This document shows positions 9,511-18,685 of a DNA stretch of 64,000 nt, in pieces. Below the pieces are notes generated by a model. The model worked only from the letters and a program-made list of their open reading frames with translations, did not search any database and had not been told where the DNA came from. Numbering within the stretch: the stretch's first letter is position 1; every line of letters begins with the position of its first letter. The DNA comes from Marinobacter halophilus (GTDB lineage: Bacteria > Pseudomonadota > Gammaproteobacteria > Pseudomonadales > Oleiphilaceae), in the NCBI RefSeq assembly GCF_003007685.1, contig NZ_PXNN01000005.1:104742-168741 (forward strand), written 5' to 3'. The translations under genes and the position numbers were made by a program.

Positions 9511-10410
9511 TTATTCTTCGTCGGACTGACGTTTGATCCACGCCAGTACATGTTCCGAGGGAACCCTCTGCAGGCCCGGTGGCTGCCAGTCGGTCAGTTC
9601 ACCCTGGCCAAGCACCAGTAAGCCCCCCGGTGCCAGACGCTCTGCGAGCCGTTTGACGATCTCCCGCCGGCGCCAGCGGCGGAAGTAGATCAGCAGGTTC
9701 TGGCAGAAGATAATGTTCATGCCGTGCATCGGCGCCTTGTCCAGGTCCAGTACATTGAGCCTGGTAAAGCAGACGCGGTCACGGATACTGCTCACAATTT
9801 CGACGGTGTTCCGTTCTGCGGGACGGAAATACCGGGTTTTCATGTTTTCGTCCATGCCCAGCAACTTGCGAGCATTGAACTGACCCTGACGTGCCTTTTC
9901 GATGGCCGGCAGGCTGATGTCTGAGCCAGTGACACCGAATAACGGTTGCAGCGCGAGCTGGCCCATGCATTCGTTCAGGATCATCGCCAGCGTGTAGGGC
10001 TCTTCACCAGTTGAGCAACCGACGCTCCAGGCTTCCAATCCGCTTTTTCTGAACGGTTCCCTGGGGCGGGTCATGACATAATCTGCCACCAGCCGGAAGG
10101 CATCGGGATCCCGGAAAAACCGGGTTTCCTGGACCGTCAGACGATCCACCAGGGTGGACCACTCTCTGACGGCATCCGGGCCGCTTACGATTTTCTCGTA
10201 GTAGGCCTGATAGCTGCTGCAACCGATTTCCCGCATCCGGATACCCAGATTGGTTTCCAGAAACGAGCACCGTTCAGCGGTCAGGGTGATGCCCGTGCGA
10301 TGCTCCAGCAGAGCCTGCCACTGGCTGAACTGCACCTCATCCATCTCTGGAAGTCGACGCAGTGCCCAAATGCCTTCTGCGGGTGATAGCTGGTTATGCA
10401 TCTGAGCCAT
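9511..10410 (-). CDS. pilK: CheR-type chemoreceptor methyltransferase PilK
   Basis: S-adenosylmethionine-dependent methyltransferase expected to methylate glutamates of PilJ; 299 residues. The N-terminal all-alpha CheR domain covers about residues 20-85. The SAM site follows with WSVGCSTGEEPYTLAM near 130-145, TGSDIS near 165, and NIIFCQNLLIYF near 235, where the family usually has FCRNVLIYF (Arg replaced by Gln here). It lies between pilJ and chpA, stopping 12 bp before the chpA ATG. The Shine-Dalgarno signal is weak, and a second Met three codons later is an alternative start. Confidence 0.92.
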   Translation of the reverse strand: MAQMHNQLSPAEGIWALRRLPEMDEVQFSQWQALLEHRTGITLTAERCSFLETNLGIRMREIGCSSYQAYYEKIVSGPDAVREWSTLVDRLTVQETRFFRDPDAFRLVADYVMTRPREPFRKSGLEAWSVGCSTGEEPYTLAMILNECMGQLALQPLFGVTGSDISLPAIEKARQGQFNARKLLGMDENMKTRYFRPAERNTVEIVSSIRDRVCFTRLNVLDLDKAPMHGMNIIFCQNLLIYFRRWRRREIVKRLAERLAPGGLLVLGQGELTDWQPPGLQRVPSEHVLAWIKRQSDEE

Positions 10411-10437
10411 AAACCGTCATCTGCCCCGGGCCGGTGA

Positions 10438-12513
10438 TCAGCTGACCACCGGGACGTCGTTGTCTTCTTCGTGCGCCTGATCAGCGAACTCTTCGTCCGG
10501 CAGAGTGAAACCGGCAACGGAGGACCGGAGCTCAGACGCCATTTCGGCAAGATTACCGATAGACTTCGCGGTGGCGTTGGTACCGGATGAGGTCTGCGAG
10601 GTGATTTCCTGGATGACGTTCATCGTGTTGGAAATATGCGCCGCAGAGGAAGACTGCTGACGGGCCGCGTTGGAGATGTTCTGGATCAGTTCCGCCAGGC
10701 TCATGGATACGTTCTCGATTTCCTCGAGCGCGATACCTGCGTCCTGTGCCAGACGGGCACCACGGACCACCTCGGCGGTGGTGTGCTCCATCGAGATAAC
10801 GGCTTCGTTAGTGTCCGACTGGATGGTCTTGACCAGCGCCTCAATCTGCTTGGTGGCCGCAGAGGAACGTTCCGCAAGGCGCTGAACTTCATCCGCAACA
10901 ACCGCGAAGCCCCGGCCTGCATCACCGGCCATGGAGGCCTGGATAGCGGCGTTCAGAGACAGGATGTTGGTTTGGTCAGCAATGTCGTTGATCAACGATA
11001 CGATGTCACCGATTTCCTGGGAAGATTCACCCAGACGCTTGATCCGTTTGGAGGTCTCCTGGATCTGCTCACGGATGTTGTCCATGCCGCGGATGGTGTT
11101 CTGTACCACTTCCGCGCCTTTCTTCGCGATCGCAACCGACCGCTCCGCAACCGCGGAGGATTCGGCAGCGTTCGAGGATACCTGGTCGATGGACACCGCC
11201 ATCTCGTTGACCGCTGCAGAGGCGCCAGCAATTTCCTGGGCCTGGTGCTCGGAAGCATCGGCCAGGTGCATGGCTGTGGCCTGGGTTTCCTGGGCAGCTG
11301 ACGCTACCCGGACCGCCGTACCACGAATAGCCTGTACCAGGCCACGCATCTGGTCGATCGCGTAGTTGATGGAGTCGGCGATGGCGCCGGTGAAGTCCTC
11401 GGTTACCGTGGCCTCGGTGGTCAGGTCACCATCCGCCAGGTCAGCCAGTTCGTCCAGCAGTCGCAGGATCGCGTTCTGGTTCTGCTCGTTCTGTTCCTGA
11501 GTCGCTGCCAGGCGGGCCTGGGCATCGCGGTACAAGGCAAGACCGATGAAGACAACAATTGCAACCATGGCCGCCAGTAGGACGAAGGCCAGGGTCGGGC
11601 TGATGACCCGCGTTCTAGACTGGGAAGCAAAGCCTTCTGCCAACAAGGACAGTTCGGCAAGCAGAACCTCGGAATTCTGGAAGATGTCGCTGGCAGCAGT
11701 ACGAACCTTGAAGAGGTCGGGAGAAGCTTCAAGAATCGCATCAACGTTCTGGGAAACAAATTCGAACAGCTCGTCTACCGCTTCGAGGCCATAGATAGCG
11801 TCGTCATCATCGACCCGGGAAATGCCCATAGCCGGATTGCCGTTGAGCTGGCCGTCCAGTACCCGGCCAAACAGGCTGGCGTCACGGCCGAAGCGGTCGG
11901 CGGCAATAACCGCGTCTTCGTCACCGGACAGTACGTTGTTAACCGAGCGCACAATACGCTCCGCCAGCAGGGACTGACGCTGGGCCAGAGCTATTTGCTC
12001 CGCCGGGGCACCGTTGTCGAGCAGGATCTGAACGATGTCATCGTACTCGACCTGTAGCTGGGGGATGGTTTCGTTCAGGGTACGGGCAACCTCATGCAAA
12101 CCAAGAACTGCGTCGCGGGTCGACAAAATGCTGTCCGCATTGTCCCGTACGGTGTTCCAGTTCTGCTGAACGCCACTGTCGCGCGCCATCTGACTGGCGG
12201 GCAGACCGGTGGCAGGGTTACCTTCTGATACGAATGACCAAAGCTGCTGGAAGTCGTCTCGTGAGCGGCGAAGCTGGTCAAAGGCTTCAGCGGTGCCGCC
12301 GGCTGCCTCGGTAGCGTTCTTCGCGATCTCCTGGGAGAGCACCCGCATTTCGGCGGTGTTGGCGATGTATTCCTGGTCGTTCTGGCTGTCACTGTTAATA
12401 ATGAACAGGACCACAACGAGCAGGACGGTGAGTGCAATCAGCGCGGCGATCAGGCCTGCAACCAGTCTGTTGCCTCCCTGCCCCAAGCTGAGTCTTCCGG
12501 CTCTGTTTTTCAT
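10438..12513 (-). CDS. pilJ: Methyl-accepting chemoreceptor PilJ for twitching motility
   Basis: Inner-membrane receptor feeding ChpA, 691 residues. A transmembrane helix lies near residues 16-40, then an alpha-helical periplasmic sensor of about 270 residues rich in Gln/Asp, a second transmembrane segment near 308-332, a HAMP-like linker and a cytoplasmic coiled coil. The signalling hairpin tip contains DQTNILSLNAAIQ and GRGFAVVADEVQRLAERSS, the near-invariant MCP core, around residues 495-540. The start is preceded by GGGAG. It lies between the coupler gene pilI and the methyltransferase gene pilK, as in P. aeruginosa. Confidence 0.95.
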   Translation of the reverse strand: MKNRAGRLSLGQGGNRLVAGLIAALIALTVLLVVVLFIINSDSQNDQEYIANTAEMRVLSQEIAKNATEAAGGTAEAFDQLRRSRDDFQQLWSFVSEGNPATGLPASQMARDSGVQQNWNTVRDNADSILSTRDAVLGLHEVARTLNETIPQLQVEYDDIVQILLDNGAPAEQIALAQRQSLLAERIVRSVNNVLSGDEDAVIAADRFGRDASLFGRVLDGQLNGNPAMGISRVDDDDAIYGLEAVDELFEFVSQNVDAILEASPDLFKVRTAASDIFQNSEVLLAELSLLAEGFASQSRTRVISPTLAFVLLAAMVAIVVFIGLALYRDAQARLAATQEQNEQNQNAILRLLDELADLADGDLTTEATVTEDFTGAIADSINYAIDQMRGLVQAIRGTAVRVASAAQETQATAMHLADASEHQAQEIAGASAAVNEMAVSIDQVSSNAAESSAVAERSVAIAKKGAEVVQNTIRGMDNIREQIQETSKRIKRLGESSQEIGDIVSLINDIADQTNILSLNAAIQASMAGDAGRGFAVVADEVQRLAERSSAATKQIEALVKTIQSDTNEAVISMEHTTAEVVRGARLAQDAGIALEEIENVSMSLAELIQNISNAARQQSSSAAHISNTMNVIQEITSQTSSGTNATAKSIGNLAEMASELRSSVAGFTLPDEEFADQAHEEDNDVPVVS

Positions 12514-12607
12514 CTTCTGGCTCCCGGCCTTTTTCTTTCTGGAATTGGCAAGTTTTTGTAACGGGTATCAGACGGTCAGGGTGATGTTCCTGCCAGTGCT
12601 CTCACCC

Positions 12608-13153
12608 CTACCACTGTGCGACATCGAGAAAGCGTTCGTCTTCCACCAGATCGGCGGCAGAGAACACTTTCCAGACCTCCTCGTTACGCTCATAACCACC
12701 GGTCACGAACGGACGAATGCTGTCAGCCACCCCCTCGGGGGCGGCCTTGAAACTGTCTTTTGCAAAATATTGCATACCCAGTACCGTGTCGACCACCAAG
12801 CCACTGAACACATCACCTTCTTCGATGACGAGAACCCGGCGCTCGCGCATGCTGCGGGAGGATCGGGGCACATCGAAGAAACCGGCGAGGTCAACCAGGG
12901 GCAGCAGGCGGCCACGAACGTTGGCAGCGCCCATCAAAAACGGGCGAACTCCCGGAATATGAGTAAACCGGGGGACGTGCAGGATTTCGGTGACTTCACC
13001 CATGGGGGCGACGTAACGTTCGCCCGCCAGAACAAAGCCGATGCCGTTCCAGAGCTCAACGGCTTCCTGTTGCTCCGGAAGGCCGGCGGCCAAGGATCGG
13101 CTGCGCTGGGCGATATCCGTCAGAACGGCAAAGGGGGCGGCCTGGGCGGACAT
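12608..13153 (-). CDS. pilI: CheW-type coupling protein PilI
   Basis: A 181-residue CheW-domain adaptor that docks the kinase ChpA to the receptor PilJ. Recognisable parts are WNGIGFVLAGERYVAPMGEVTE near residues 33-54, the conserved RGRLLPLVDL near 88-97, and a C-terminal segment with VEDERFLDVAQW. A good Shine-Dalgarno (GTGGAG) precedes the ATG. It follows pilH by 20 bp on the same strand and is separated by about 95 bp from pilJ. Confidence 0.92.
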   Translation of the reverse strand: MSAQAAPFAVLTDIAQRSRSLAAGLPEQQEAVELWNGIGFVLAGERYVAPMGEVTEILHVPRFTHIPGVRPFLMGAANVRGRLLPLVDLAGFFDVPRSSRSMRERRVLVIEEGDVFSGLVVDTVLGMQYFAKDSFKAAPEGVADSIRPFVTGGYERNEEVWKVFSAADLVEDERFLDVAQW

Positions 13154-13173
13154 GCTTACTCCACGGTTAGGGA

Positions 13174-13536
13174 TCAGGCAATCAGGCTGTTGATTGTTTT
13201 GATCAGATCGTCTTCGTTAACCGGCTTGACCAGGTAACCCTTGGCACCTTGGCGGGTTCCCCAAACACGGTCAGTTTCCTGATCCTTTGTGGTGACAATC
13301 ACCACGGGGATGGAGGCGGTTTCCGGGGCGCGGGTCAGTTGGCGAGTGGCCTGAAAGCCATTGAGGCCAGGCATGACGACGTCCATCAGGACCAGATCCG
13401 GTGTTTCTGCACGGGCCTTGGCGACGCCGTCTGCACCATTGTCTGCGGTCAGCACTTCGTGTTTGTGCTTTTCCAGAATGGTGGAAATTTTCTTAACTTC
13501 TGTTGGCGAGTCGTCAACAATGAGAATGCGGGCCAT
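13174..13536 (-). CDS. pilH: Single-domain response regulator PilH
   Basis: A 120-residue CheY-like receiver. Phosphorylation residues are visible: the Asp pair in ILIVDDSPTE (residues 3-12), the acceptor Asp in LVLMDVVMPGLNGFQ near residue 52, Thr in VVIVTTKD near 82 and Lys in GYLVKPVNE near 104. In P. aeruginosa, PilH opposes PilG, promoting pilus retraction or acting as a phosphate sink. The Shine-Dalgarno is strong (GAGGAAAAA before ATG). It follows pilG by 32 bp. Confidence 0.93.
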   Translation of the reverse strand: MARILIVDDSPTEVKKISTILEKHKHEVLTADNGADGVAKARAETPDLVLMDVVMPGLNGFQATRQLTRAPETASIPVVIVTTKDQETDRVWGTRQGAKGYLVKPVNEDDLIKTINSLIA

Positions 13537-13568
13537 TTTTTCCTCGATAATTACTGATGTCAGCAGGT

Positions 13569-13961
13569 TTACTGTTGCGCCTGTGGGATGTACTGGCGAA
13601 TAGTATTAAGTAACTCGTCCTTGCTGAACGGTTTGGTCAGGTACTGGTCCGAGCCTACAATCCGGCCTTTTGCCTTGTCGAAAAGACCGTCCTTACTCGA
13701 AAGCATGATAACCGGCGTCTTTTTGAAAGAGGAATTGTTCTTGATCAGTGCGCAGGTCTGGTAGCCGTCCAGGCGAGGCATCATGATATCAACAAAAATG
13801 ATGTCCGGGTGGGAATCGGCAATTTTGGCCAGAGCGTCAAAGCCATCAGTGGCGGTGATGACCTCACAGCCGACCTTTTTAAGAAGGGTTTCTGCGGTGC
13901 GACGAATGGTTTTGCTGTCGTCAATCACCATGATCTTCAGGTTCTCGAAGTTGTCATCCAT
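13569..13961 (-). CDS. pilG: Single-domain response regulator PilG
   Basis: A 130-residue CheY-like receiver, first gene of the Pil-Chp operon, expected to promote pilus extension and cAMP signalling when phosphorylated by ChpA. Residues: IMVIDDSKTIRRTAETLLKK at the N-terminus, acceptor Asp in IIFVDIMMPRLDGYQ, Ser in VIMLSSKDG and Lys in YLTKPFSKDEL. Nearly the whole core matches PilG from P. aeruginosa as remembered. The chosen ATG at 13961 starts MDDNFENLK; an upstream extension of 14 codons lacks family similarity. Confidence 0.94.
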   Translation of the reverse strand: MDDNFENLKIMVIDDSKTIRRTAETLLKKVGCEVITATDGFDALAKIADSHPDIIFVDIMMPRLDGYQTCALIKNNSSFKKTPVIMLSSKDGLFDKAKGRIVGSDQYLTKPFSKDELLNTIRQYIPQAQQ

Positions 13962-14035
13962 TGTCCAACTGCCTTGCGCTCTAGCGACTGTCGTTATTTT
14001 CAAACGGGGGTTTTAACACAAACCTTAAGGTTGTT

Positions 14036-14058
14036 CTATAAACCCTGCTCATTTATAG
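14036..14058. promoter_or_regulatory. Inverted repeat in the pilG-gshB divergent intergenic region
   Basis: CTATAAA (14036-14042) and its complement TTTATAG (14052-14058) are separated by 9 bp. They lie in the 291-bp divergent gap between pilG and gshB, about 75 bp upstream of the pilG ATG. The rest of the gap holds a TACAAT hexamer at 14165-14170 that could be a -10 for gshB but lacks a good -35. It may be an operator for the Pil-Chp operon; no regulator can be named. Confidence 0.3.
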
Positions 14059-14252
14059 AGTAATGATGGCCGGATAAAAAGTATTTGTTTGTGACCAAAT
14101 GTACTTCTGCCCCCGCCGTCACGTATTGAACGGTGGTTTTCACCGGGTGCAATCATGACTCGGGTACAATACCATCGTCAGCATAGCACTTAATAACTGG
14201 TTCGCTCTGCTGACCGGTTCGTGTTTTCACATTGAAATTTCAGGAGACCCTG

Positions 14253-15206
14253 ATGACAGTCCGGCTCGGGATCGTGATGGATCCCATCGAAGAAATCAGC
14301 TTCAAGAAAGACAGTTCCCTGGCCATGTTGCTGGCGGCCCAGAAACGAGGCTGGCAGATCGAGTACATGGAGCAGCAGGATCTGTATCTTGCCGGTGGCC
14401 AGGCGCGAGCTCACACCCGGGATCTGACGGTGCACAAGGATCCGGAAAACTGGTTCAGTTTTGGTGGCAGCCAGGATCGGGCTTTGGGCGACCTTGATGT
14501 AATTCTGATGCGTAAGGATCCGCCGGTGGATCGTGAGTTCCTGATGGCCACCTACATTCTGGAATCGGCGGAGCAGCAGGGCGCTCTGGTTGTCAATCCA
14601 GCGGCCACCCTGAGGGACTGCAATGAAAAGTTGTTTGCCACTCAGTTCGAGGATCTGACACCGCCATTGCTCGTAACGCGCTCGTCACTTCGCTTCCGGG
14701 ACTTTTATGCGGAGCACGGCGACATCATTATGAAGCCGGTTGACGGTATGGGCGGCCGCTCGATTTTTCGGGTAAAAGAACACGACGCCAATCTCGGTGT
14801 AATCATTGAAACTCTGACCAATTATGGCGCCCATCAGGCCATGGCGCAGAAGTTTATCCCTGAAATTGCTGATGGTGACAAACGCATCCTGATGATTGAA
14901 GGAGAGCCGGTGCCCTACGCCCTTGCGCGGATTCCGTCACAAGGGGAAAATCGTGGCAACTTGGCGGCCGGCGGTCGCGGAGAAGGCCGCGAGCTGACGG
15001 CACGGGACCGGGAAATCTGTGCCAGGGTGGCGCCGGTGATCAAACAGAAAGGCTTGATGTTTGTGGGGCTTGATGTGATCGGTGACTACCTCACGGAAAT
15101 CAACGTCACCAGTCCAACCTGTATCCGCGAGCTGGATGCGGCGTTCGGAACCGATATTGCCGGCCTGCTGATGGATGCCATTGACCGGCGCCTGGGCCGT
15201 GGCTGA
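14253..15206 (+). CDS. gshB: Glutathione synthetase
   Basis: ATP-grasp enzyme joining gamma-glutamylcysteine and glycine to form glutathione; 317 residues, the family's usual length. Signatures: LGIVMDPIEEISFKKDSS at the N-terminus, VVNPAATLRDCNEKLFATQF near residue 112, the ATP-grasp segment KPVDGMGGRSIFRV near 160-173 and the C-terminal EINVTSPTCIRELD near 288. ATG at 14253 follows CAGGAG with good spacing; an in-frame start 7 codons upstream has no ribosome site. Adjacency to pilG and a tonB gene is as in Pseudomonas. Confidence 0.96.
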   Translation: MTVRLGIVMDPIEEISFKKDSSLAMLLAAQKRGWQIEYMEQQDLYLAGGQARAHTRDLTVHKDPENWFSFGGSQDRALGDLDVILMRKDPPVDREFLMATYILESAEQQGALVVNPAATLRDCNEKLFATQFEDLTPPLLVTRSSLRFRDFYAEHGDIIMKPVDGMGGRSIFRVKEHDANLGVIIETLTNYGAHQAMAQKFIPEIADGDKRILMIEGEPVPYALARIPSQGENRGNLAAGGRGEGRELTARDREICARVAPVIKQKGLMFVGLDVIGDYLTEINVTSPTCIRELDAAFGTDIAGLLMDAIDRRLGRG

Positions 15207-15252
15207 GCGTCGCGTCGTCCAGGGCAGTGCGGATTAACATTCAGGAAAGGTA

Positions 15253-16119
15253 ATGGCAGTTCAGGTAAGCGACTTCGACCGGTTTTCCTTCACCCTGTTC
15301 ATGGCGCTGGCCGTGCACGCCATCGTGGTTCTGGGCATTACTTTTGCCCCGGAGTTACCTCGGTCGTCGGCCCAGACCATGGAAATCACGCTGTCCCAGT
15401 TTGCCGACGAACAGGCACCGGAGAAGGCGGATTTTCTGGCCCAGACCAGCCAGCAGGGCAGCGGTTCTGAAGACGAGCCCATGGAAATGACCACGCCCCA
15501 GCCGGCCGACATCAGTCAGCCGGAATTAGCTCAAGTGCAGCCGGAACCGCAGGCCACGACCGAGCCACTACCCCGAGAAGCCCCCGCGGTGGTGCAAACC
15601 GAAAGCCCGACCCGGCGTCAGGTGGCACAGCCTGAAGCCACCAACGAGCCAGATCCGGAGCCGCTACCCCGCGCCGAGCGCAAAAGCCTGATGGAGCGAA
15701 GCCTGGAGATTGCCAGTCTGGAGGCCCGTTTTGATGCCCAGCAGCAGGCCTACGCCCGCAAGCCCCGGGTCATGCGGGTCACGGCGGCGTCGACGCTGAA
15801 ATCCAGCAACGCCTGGTACGTTCAGAACTGGGTCAGCAAGGTAACCCGGGTTGGTAACATCAATTACCCGACCGAGGCCCGTCAGGCCGGCCTCCACGGC
15901 AACCTGCGGATGCTGGTTTCTCTGAGGAAAGATGGCACAATCAAGGAAGTGGCGATCCTCCAATCGTCCGGCAGCACGGTGCTTGATGATGCAGCGATCC
16001 GTATTGTGCGTATGGCCGCGCCTTTTGCCCCCTTTCCGGAAGGAATGCAGCAGGAGGTGGACGAGCTGGAGATCATTCGTACCTGGTCGTTCCAACAGCG
16101 GGGGCTTTCATCCGGATGA
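15253..16119 (+). CDS. TonB-like energy-transducing protein (TonB3-like)
   Basis: A 288-residue protein with one N-terminal transmembrane anchor (about residues 13-32), a long Pro/Glu/Gln-rich periplasmic stretch (60-140) and a C-terminal TonB domain: NYPTEARQAGLHGNLRMLVS near 198-217, then DGTIKEVAILQSSGSTVLDD. TonB proteins carry proton-motive energy from ExbB/ExbD to the outer membrane. Neither exbB nor exbD is adjacent. In P. aeruginosa the gene at this place (tonB3, between gshB and pilG on one side and yqgE on the other) is reported to be needed for twitching, so the same role is inferred here. It overlaps yqgE by 4 bp. Confidence 0.85.
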   Translation: MAVQVSDFDRFSFTLFMALAVHAIVVLGITFAPELPRSSAQTMEITLSQFADEQAPEKADFLAQTSQQGSGSEDEPMEMTTPQPADISQPELAQVQPEPQATTEPLPREAPAVVQTESPTRRQVAQPEATNEPDPEPLPRAERKSLMERSLEIASLEARFDAQQQAYARKPRVMRVTAASTLKSSNAWYVQNWVSKVTRVGNINYPTEARQAGLHGNLRMLVSLRKDGTIKEVAILQSSGSTVLDDAAIRIVRMAAPFAPFPEGMQQEVDELEIIRTWSFQQRGLSSG

Positions 16120-16682
16120 CAACGGGCAAGCAAACTTCAGACAGCCTTCGGCATCATTTTCTGGTGGCATCACCCTGGCTCGCTGATCCGCGTTTTCATG
16201 GCGGCGTGATCTATCTGTGCGAGCATTCGTCAGACGGTGCGCTGGGCCTGATGATCAATCACCCGCTGGATATTCATCTGGGCGAAATTCTTGAACAGTT
16301 GGATATGCACGGCGGAGAACTCGATCTGCCGGTATTCACCGGCGGCCCGGTTCAGCCGGAACGTGGCTTTGTGCTGCACTCGCCTGGCCGGTACTGGCAG
16401 AGCACCGTCCAGGTCACCGGAAATGTCGCACTGAGCACGTCTCGGGACATTCTCGAGAGCATCGGCAAGGACGATGGGCCGGATGAATTTCTGGTTGCGC
16501 TGGGGTATTCGGGTTGGGGTGAAGGTCAGTTAGAGGAAGAGTTGGGCAGCAATGCCTGGCTGACGTGCCCGGCCTGCTCCGATATCCTGTTCCGTACCCC
16601 GGTGGAAAAGCGTTATGAAGCGGTGCTGCGATTGATCGGTATCGATCTGAACCAGCTCAGTGATTCGGTGGGTCATGCCTGA
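16116..16682 (+). CDS. yqgE: YqgE/AlgH family protein
   Basis: A 188-residue conserved protein of the UPF0301 family; biochemical function unknown. Typical features: an N-terminal LRHHFLVASPWLADPRFHGG, then VIYLCEHSSDGALGLMINHP (about residues 29-48), VFTGGPVQPERGFVLHS near 72-88 and LGYSGWGEGQLEEEL near 127-141. It starts inside the tonB stop (ATGA overlap) and runs 8 bp into ruvX, so translational coupling is likely. In many proteobacteria it is paired with ruvX/yqgF, as here. Confidence 0.93.
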   Translation: MTTGKQTSDSLRHHFLVASPWLADPRFHGGVIYLCEHSSDGALGLMINHPLDIHLGEILEQLDMHGGELDLPVFTGGPVQPERGFVLHSPGRYWQSTVQVTGNVALSTSRDILESIGKDDGPDEFLVALGYSGWGEGQLEEELGSNAWLTCPACSDILFRTPVEKRYEAVLRLIGIDLNQLSDSVGHA

Positions 16683-17106
16683 ACCTGGAAGCCGCAAAGT
16701 GTTGGCCTTTGATTTTGGCACCCGGCGCATTGGAGTAGCCACCGGCCAGGAAATGCTCGGCACTGGTCAGCCCCTGGCGATGATCCCGGCCCGGGATGGT
16801 GTTCCTGACTGGGCTACGATCGAGAAGATCCTGGCTGAGTGGTGCCCGGACATCGTGGTGGTCGGATTGCCGTTGAATATGGACGATTCTGAAAACGACA
16901 TGTGCGCCCGCGCCCGCAAATTCGGCAAGCGTTTGCATGGCCGCTATCATGTGCCGGTGGCGATGGTGGATGAACGGCTGACCAGCTTTGAAGCCAAGGG
17001 TGACGTGATGGCTTCCGGTGGTAGCCGGGATTATGGCCGGCATGGTGTGGACGACCGTGCGGCCGTATTGATACTGGAAACTTGGTGCCGGGAACAGGCC
17101 GGCTGA
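16675..17106 (+). CDS. ruvX: RuvX/YqgF RNase H-fold nuclease (pre-16S rRNA / Holliday junction resolvase family)
   Basis: A 143-residue RNase H-fold protein; in E. coli, YqgF takes part in 16S rRNA 5' maturation. Catalytic acidic residues are visible: Asp in LAFDFGTRRIGVA near residue 11, Glu in MVDERLTSFEAKG near 97 and the terminal Asp pair in HGVDDRAAVLIL near 124. VVVGLPLNMDDSEN is the family's conserved PL-x-M-D segment. ATG at 16675 overlaps the end of yqgE by 8 bp; an in-frame start 5 codons upstream is less likely. Confidence 0.94.
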   Translation: MPEPGSRKVLAFDFGTRRIGVATGQEMLGTGQPLAMIPARDGVPDWATIEKILAEWCPDIVVVGLPLNMDDSENDMCARARKFGKRLHGRYHVPVAMVDERLTSFEAKGDVMASGGSRDYGRHGVDDRAAVLILETWCREQAG

Positions 17107-17125
17107 CCTGACTGATGAGGTTCTG

Positions 17126-17635
17126 ATGACCGCACTGTTCGATATTAACCAGTTGCTTGATGAGCTGGAGAAGGGGTTGCGCCTGATGCTGACCGAGCGA
17201 GGTATTGAAGACCCGGCACTGATTGGCATCCGTACCGGTGGTGTCTGGCTGGCCGATGTGATCGGTAAACGCCTGGGCATTGCCGAGCCTTTCGGTGAAC
17301 TGGATATTTCATTCTACCGAGATGATTTCAGTCGCATTGGTCTGAACCCGAAGGTCAAACCTTCGAGCCTGCCGTTTGACACCGAGGGCCGGGACATCAT
17401 TCTGATCGACGACGTGATTATGAGTGGCCGCACCATCCGCGCGGCGATGAACGAGATCTTCGATTACGGCCGCCCCGCCAGTATCATCCTCGCCACCCTG
17501 ATTGATCTGGGCGCCAGGGAGCTGCCGATTCAGCCCGATGTGGTGGGCAGCTCTCTTGCGCTGGAGGCGCACCAGCGAATAAAACTGCGCGGCCCTGAGC
17601 CGCTGCACATAGAACTCCAGGAATCCGGACAGTAA
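17126..17635 (+). CDS. pyrR: PyrR bifunctional regulator / uracil phosphoribosyltransferase
   Basis: A 169-residue type I phosphoribosyltransferase-fold protein. The PRPP-binding loop is IILIDDVIMSGRTIRAAMNE near residues 90-109, and the N-terminal GIRTGGVWLADVIG resembles the PyrR pattern. In Gram-positives PyrR controls pyr attenuation; in Pseudomonas the gene precedes pyrB and its regulatory role is less clear. No attenuator or antiterminator is obvious in the 30-bp gap to pyrB, so a regulatory function is unsupported here. ATG follows GAGGTTCTG. Confidence 0.92.
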   Translation: MTALFDINQLLDELEKGLRLMLTERGIEDPALIGIRTGGVWLADVIGKRLGIAEPFGELDISFYRDDFSRIGLNPKVKPSSLPFDTEGRDIILIDDVIMSGRTIRAAMNEIFDYGRPASIILATLIDLGARELPIQPDVVGSSLALEAHQRIKLRGPEPLHIELQESGQ

Positions 17636-17665
17636 TCCCTCCATATTATTTACGACAGGCAAGCC

Positions 17666-18685
17666 ATGACCGCGAACCAACCTTCCCCGAACCATTTGCA
17701 ACTGACCCGGGATGGTCAGTTGCGGCATTTCCTTACCCTGGATGGTCTCGGCCGGGAGCTGCTGACCGACATTCTGGATACCGCCGATTCCTTTATCGAG
17801 GTGGGCGAGCGCAGCATCAAGAAAGTACCACTGTTGCGGGGCCGGACCGTGGTTAATCTGTTCTTTGAGTCCAGTACCCGAACTCGCAGCACCTTTGAAC
17901 TCGCCGCCAAGCGGTTATCCGCCGATGTACTGAATCTCGATATCAATACCTCGGCCACCTCCAAGGGTGAATCGCTGTCGGATACTCTGCTCAACCTGGA
18001 AGCCATGGCTAGTGACATGTTTGTGGTTCGTCACTCCCAGAGCGGTGCGCCGCACTTCATTGCCGAGAGCGTGACTCCGGGTGTGGCCATAATCAATGCC
18101 GGTGATGGCCGCCACGCGCATCCGACCCAGGCTATGCTCGACATGTTGACGATTCGTCAGCACAAAGGCCGTTTTGAAGGATTAAAGGTGGCCATCGTCG
18201 GGGATGTGCTGCACTCCAGGGTCGCGCGTTCCCAGATTCGTGCACTGAACGAGCTCGGCGCGGCCGAGGTTCGGGTGATCGCCCCCGGTACTCTGCTGCC
18301 AAGGGATGTGGAAGATCTCGGTTGCATAGTGGAATACGACATGTCCCGAGGCATGAAAGACCTCGACGTGGTAATCATGCTTCGTCTGCAGAAAGAAAGA
18401 ATGGAGGGTGCACTGTTACCCAGTGAGCGCGAATTTTACCGCCTGTATGGCCTGAGTCAGGACAAGCTGGCACTGGCGAGACCGGATTGTATTGTCATGC
18501 ACCCGGGGCCGATCAACCGAGGTGTAGAGATTGAATCCGCCGTGGCGGACGGCCCTCAGTCAGTGATCCTCAATCAGGTCACCAACGGCATTGCCATTCG
18601 CATGGCAGTGATGTCCATGGCCATGGGCGGGCAAATGGCAGAGCGCCAGCAGAAACAGATCGACAGCGAGGAAACCCGGGGATGA
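17666..18685 (+). CDS. pyrB: Aspartate carbamoyltransferase catalytic subunit
   Basis: Catalyses carbamoyl phosphate plus aspartate to N-carbamoyl-aspartate, the committed pyrimidine step. At 339 residues it has the N-terminal extension of class A (Pseudomonas-type) ATCases. The carbamoyl-phosphate loop [19 protein letters not shown] lies near residues 68-86. [12 protein letters not shown] near 152 and the C-terminal [12 protein letters not shown] near 277 are also present. No pyrI lies nearby; the next gene is the inactive dihydroorotase homologue pyrC', expected to form the dodecameric complex. The two overlap by 4 bp. Confidence 0.95.
   Translation: MTANQPSPNHLQLTRDGQLRHFLTLDGLGRELLTDILDTADSFIEVGERSIKKVPLLRGRTVVNLFFESSTRTRSTFELAAKRLSADVLNLDINTSATSKGESLSDTLLNLEAMASDMFVVRHSQSGAPHFIAESVTPGVAIINAGDGRHAHPTQAMLDMLTIRQHKGRFEGLKVAIVGDVLHSRVARSQIRALNELGAAEVRVIAPGTLLPRDVEDLGCIVEYDMSRGMKDLDVVIMLRLQKERMEGALLPSEREFYRLYGLSQDKLALARPDCIVMHPGPINRGVEIESAVADGPQSVILNQVTNGIAIRMAVMSMAMGGQMAERQQKQIDSEETRG

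Noticed and set aside
17636..17665. PyrR-dependent attenuator before pyrB
   Set aside because: The gap is only 30 bp and contains no terminator or antiterminator hairpins.
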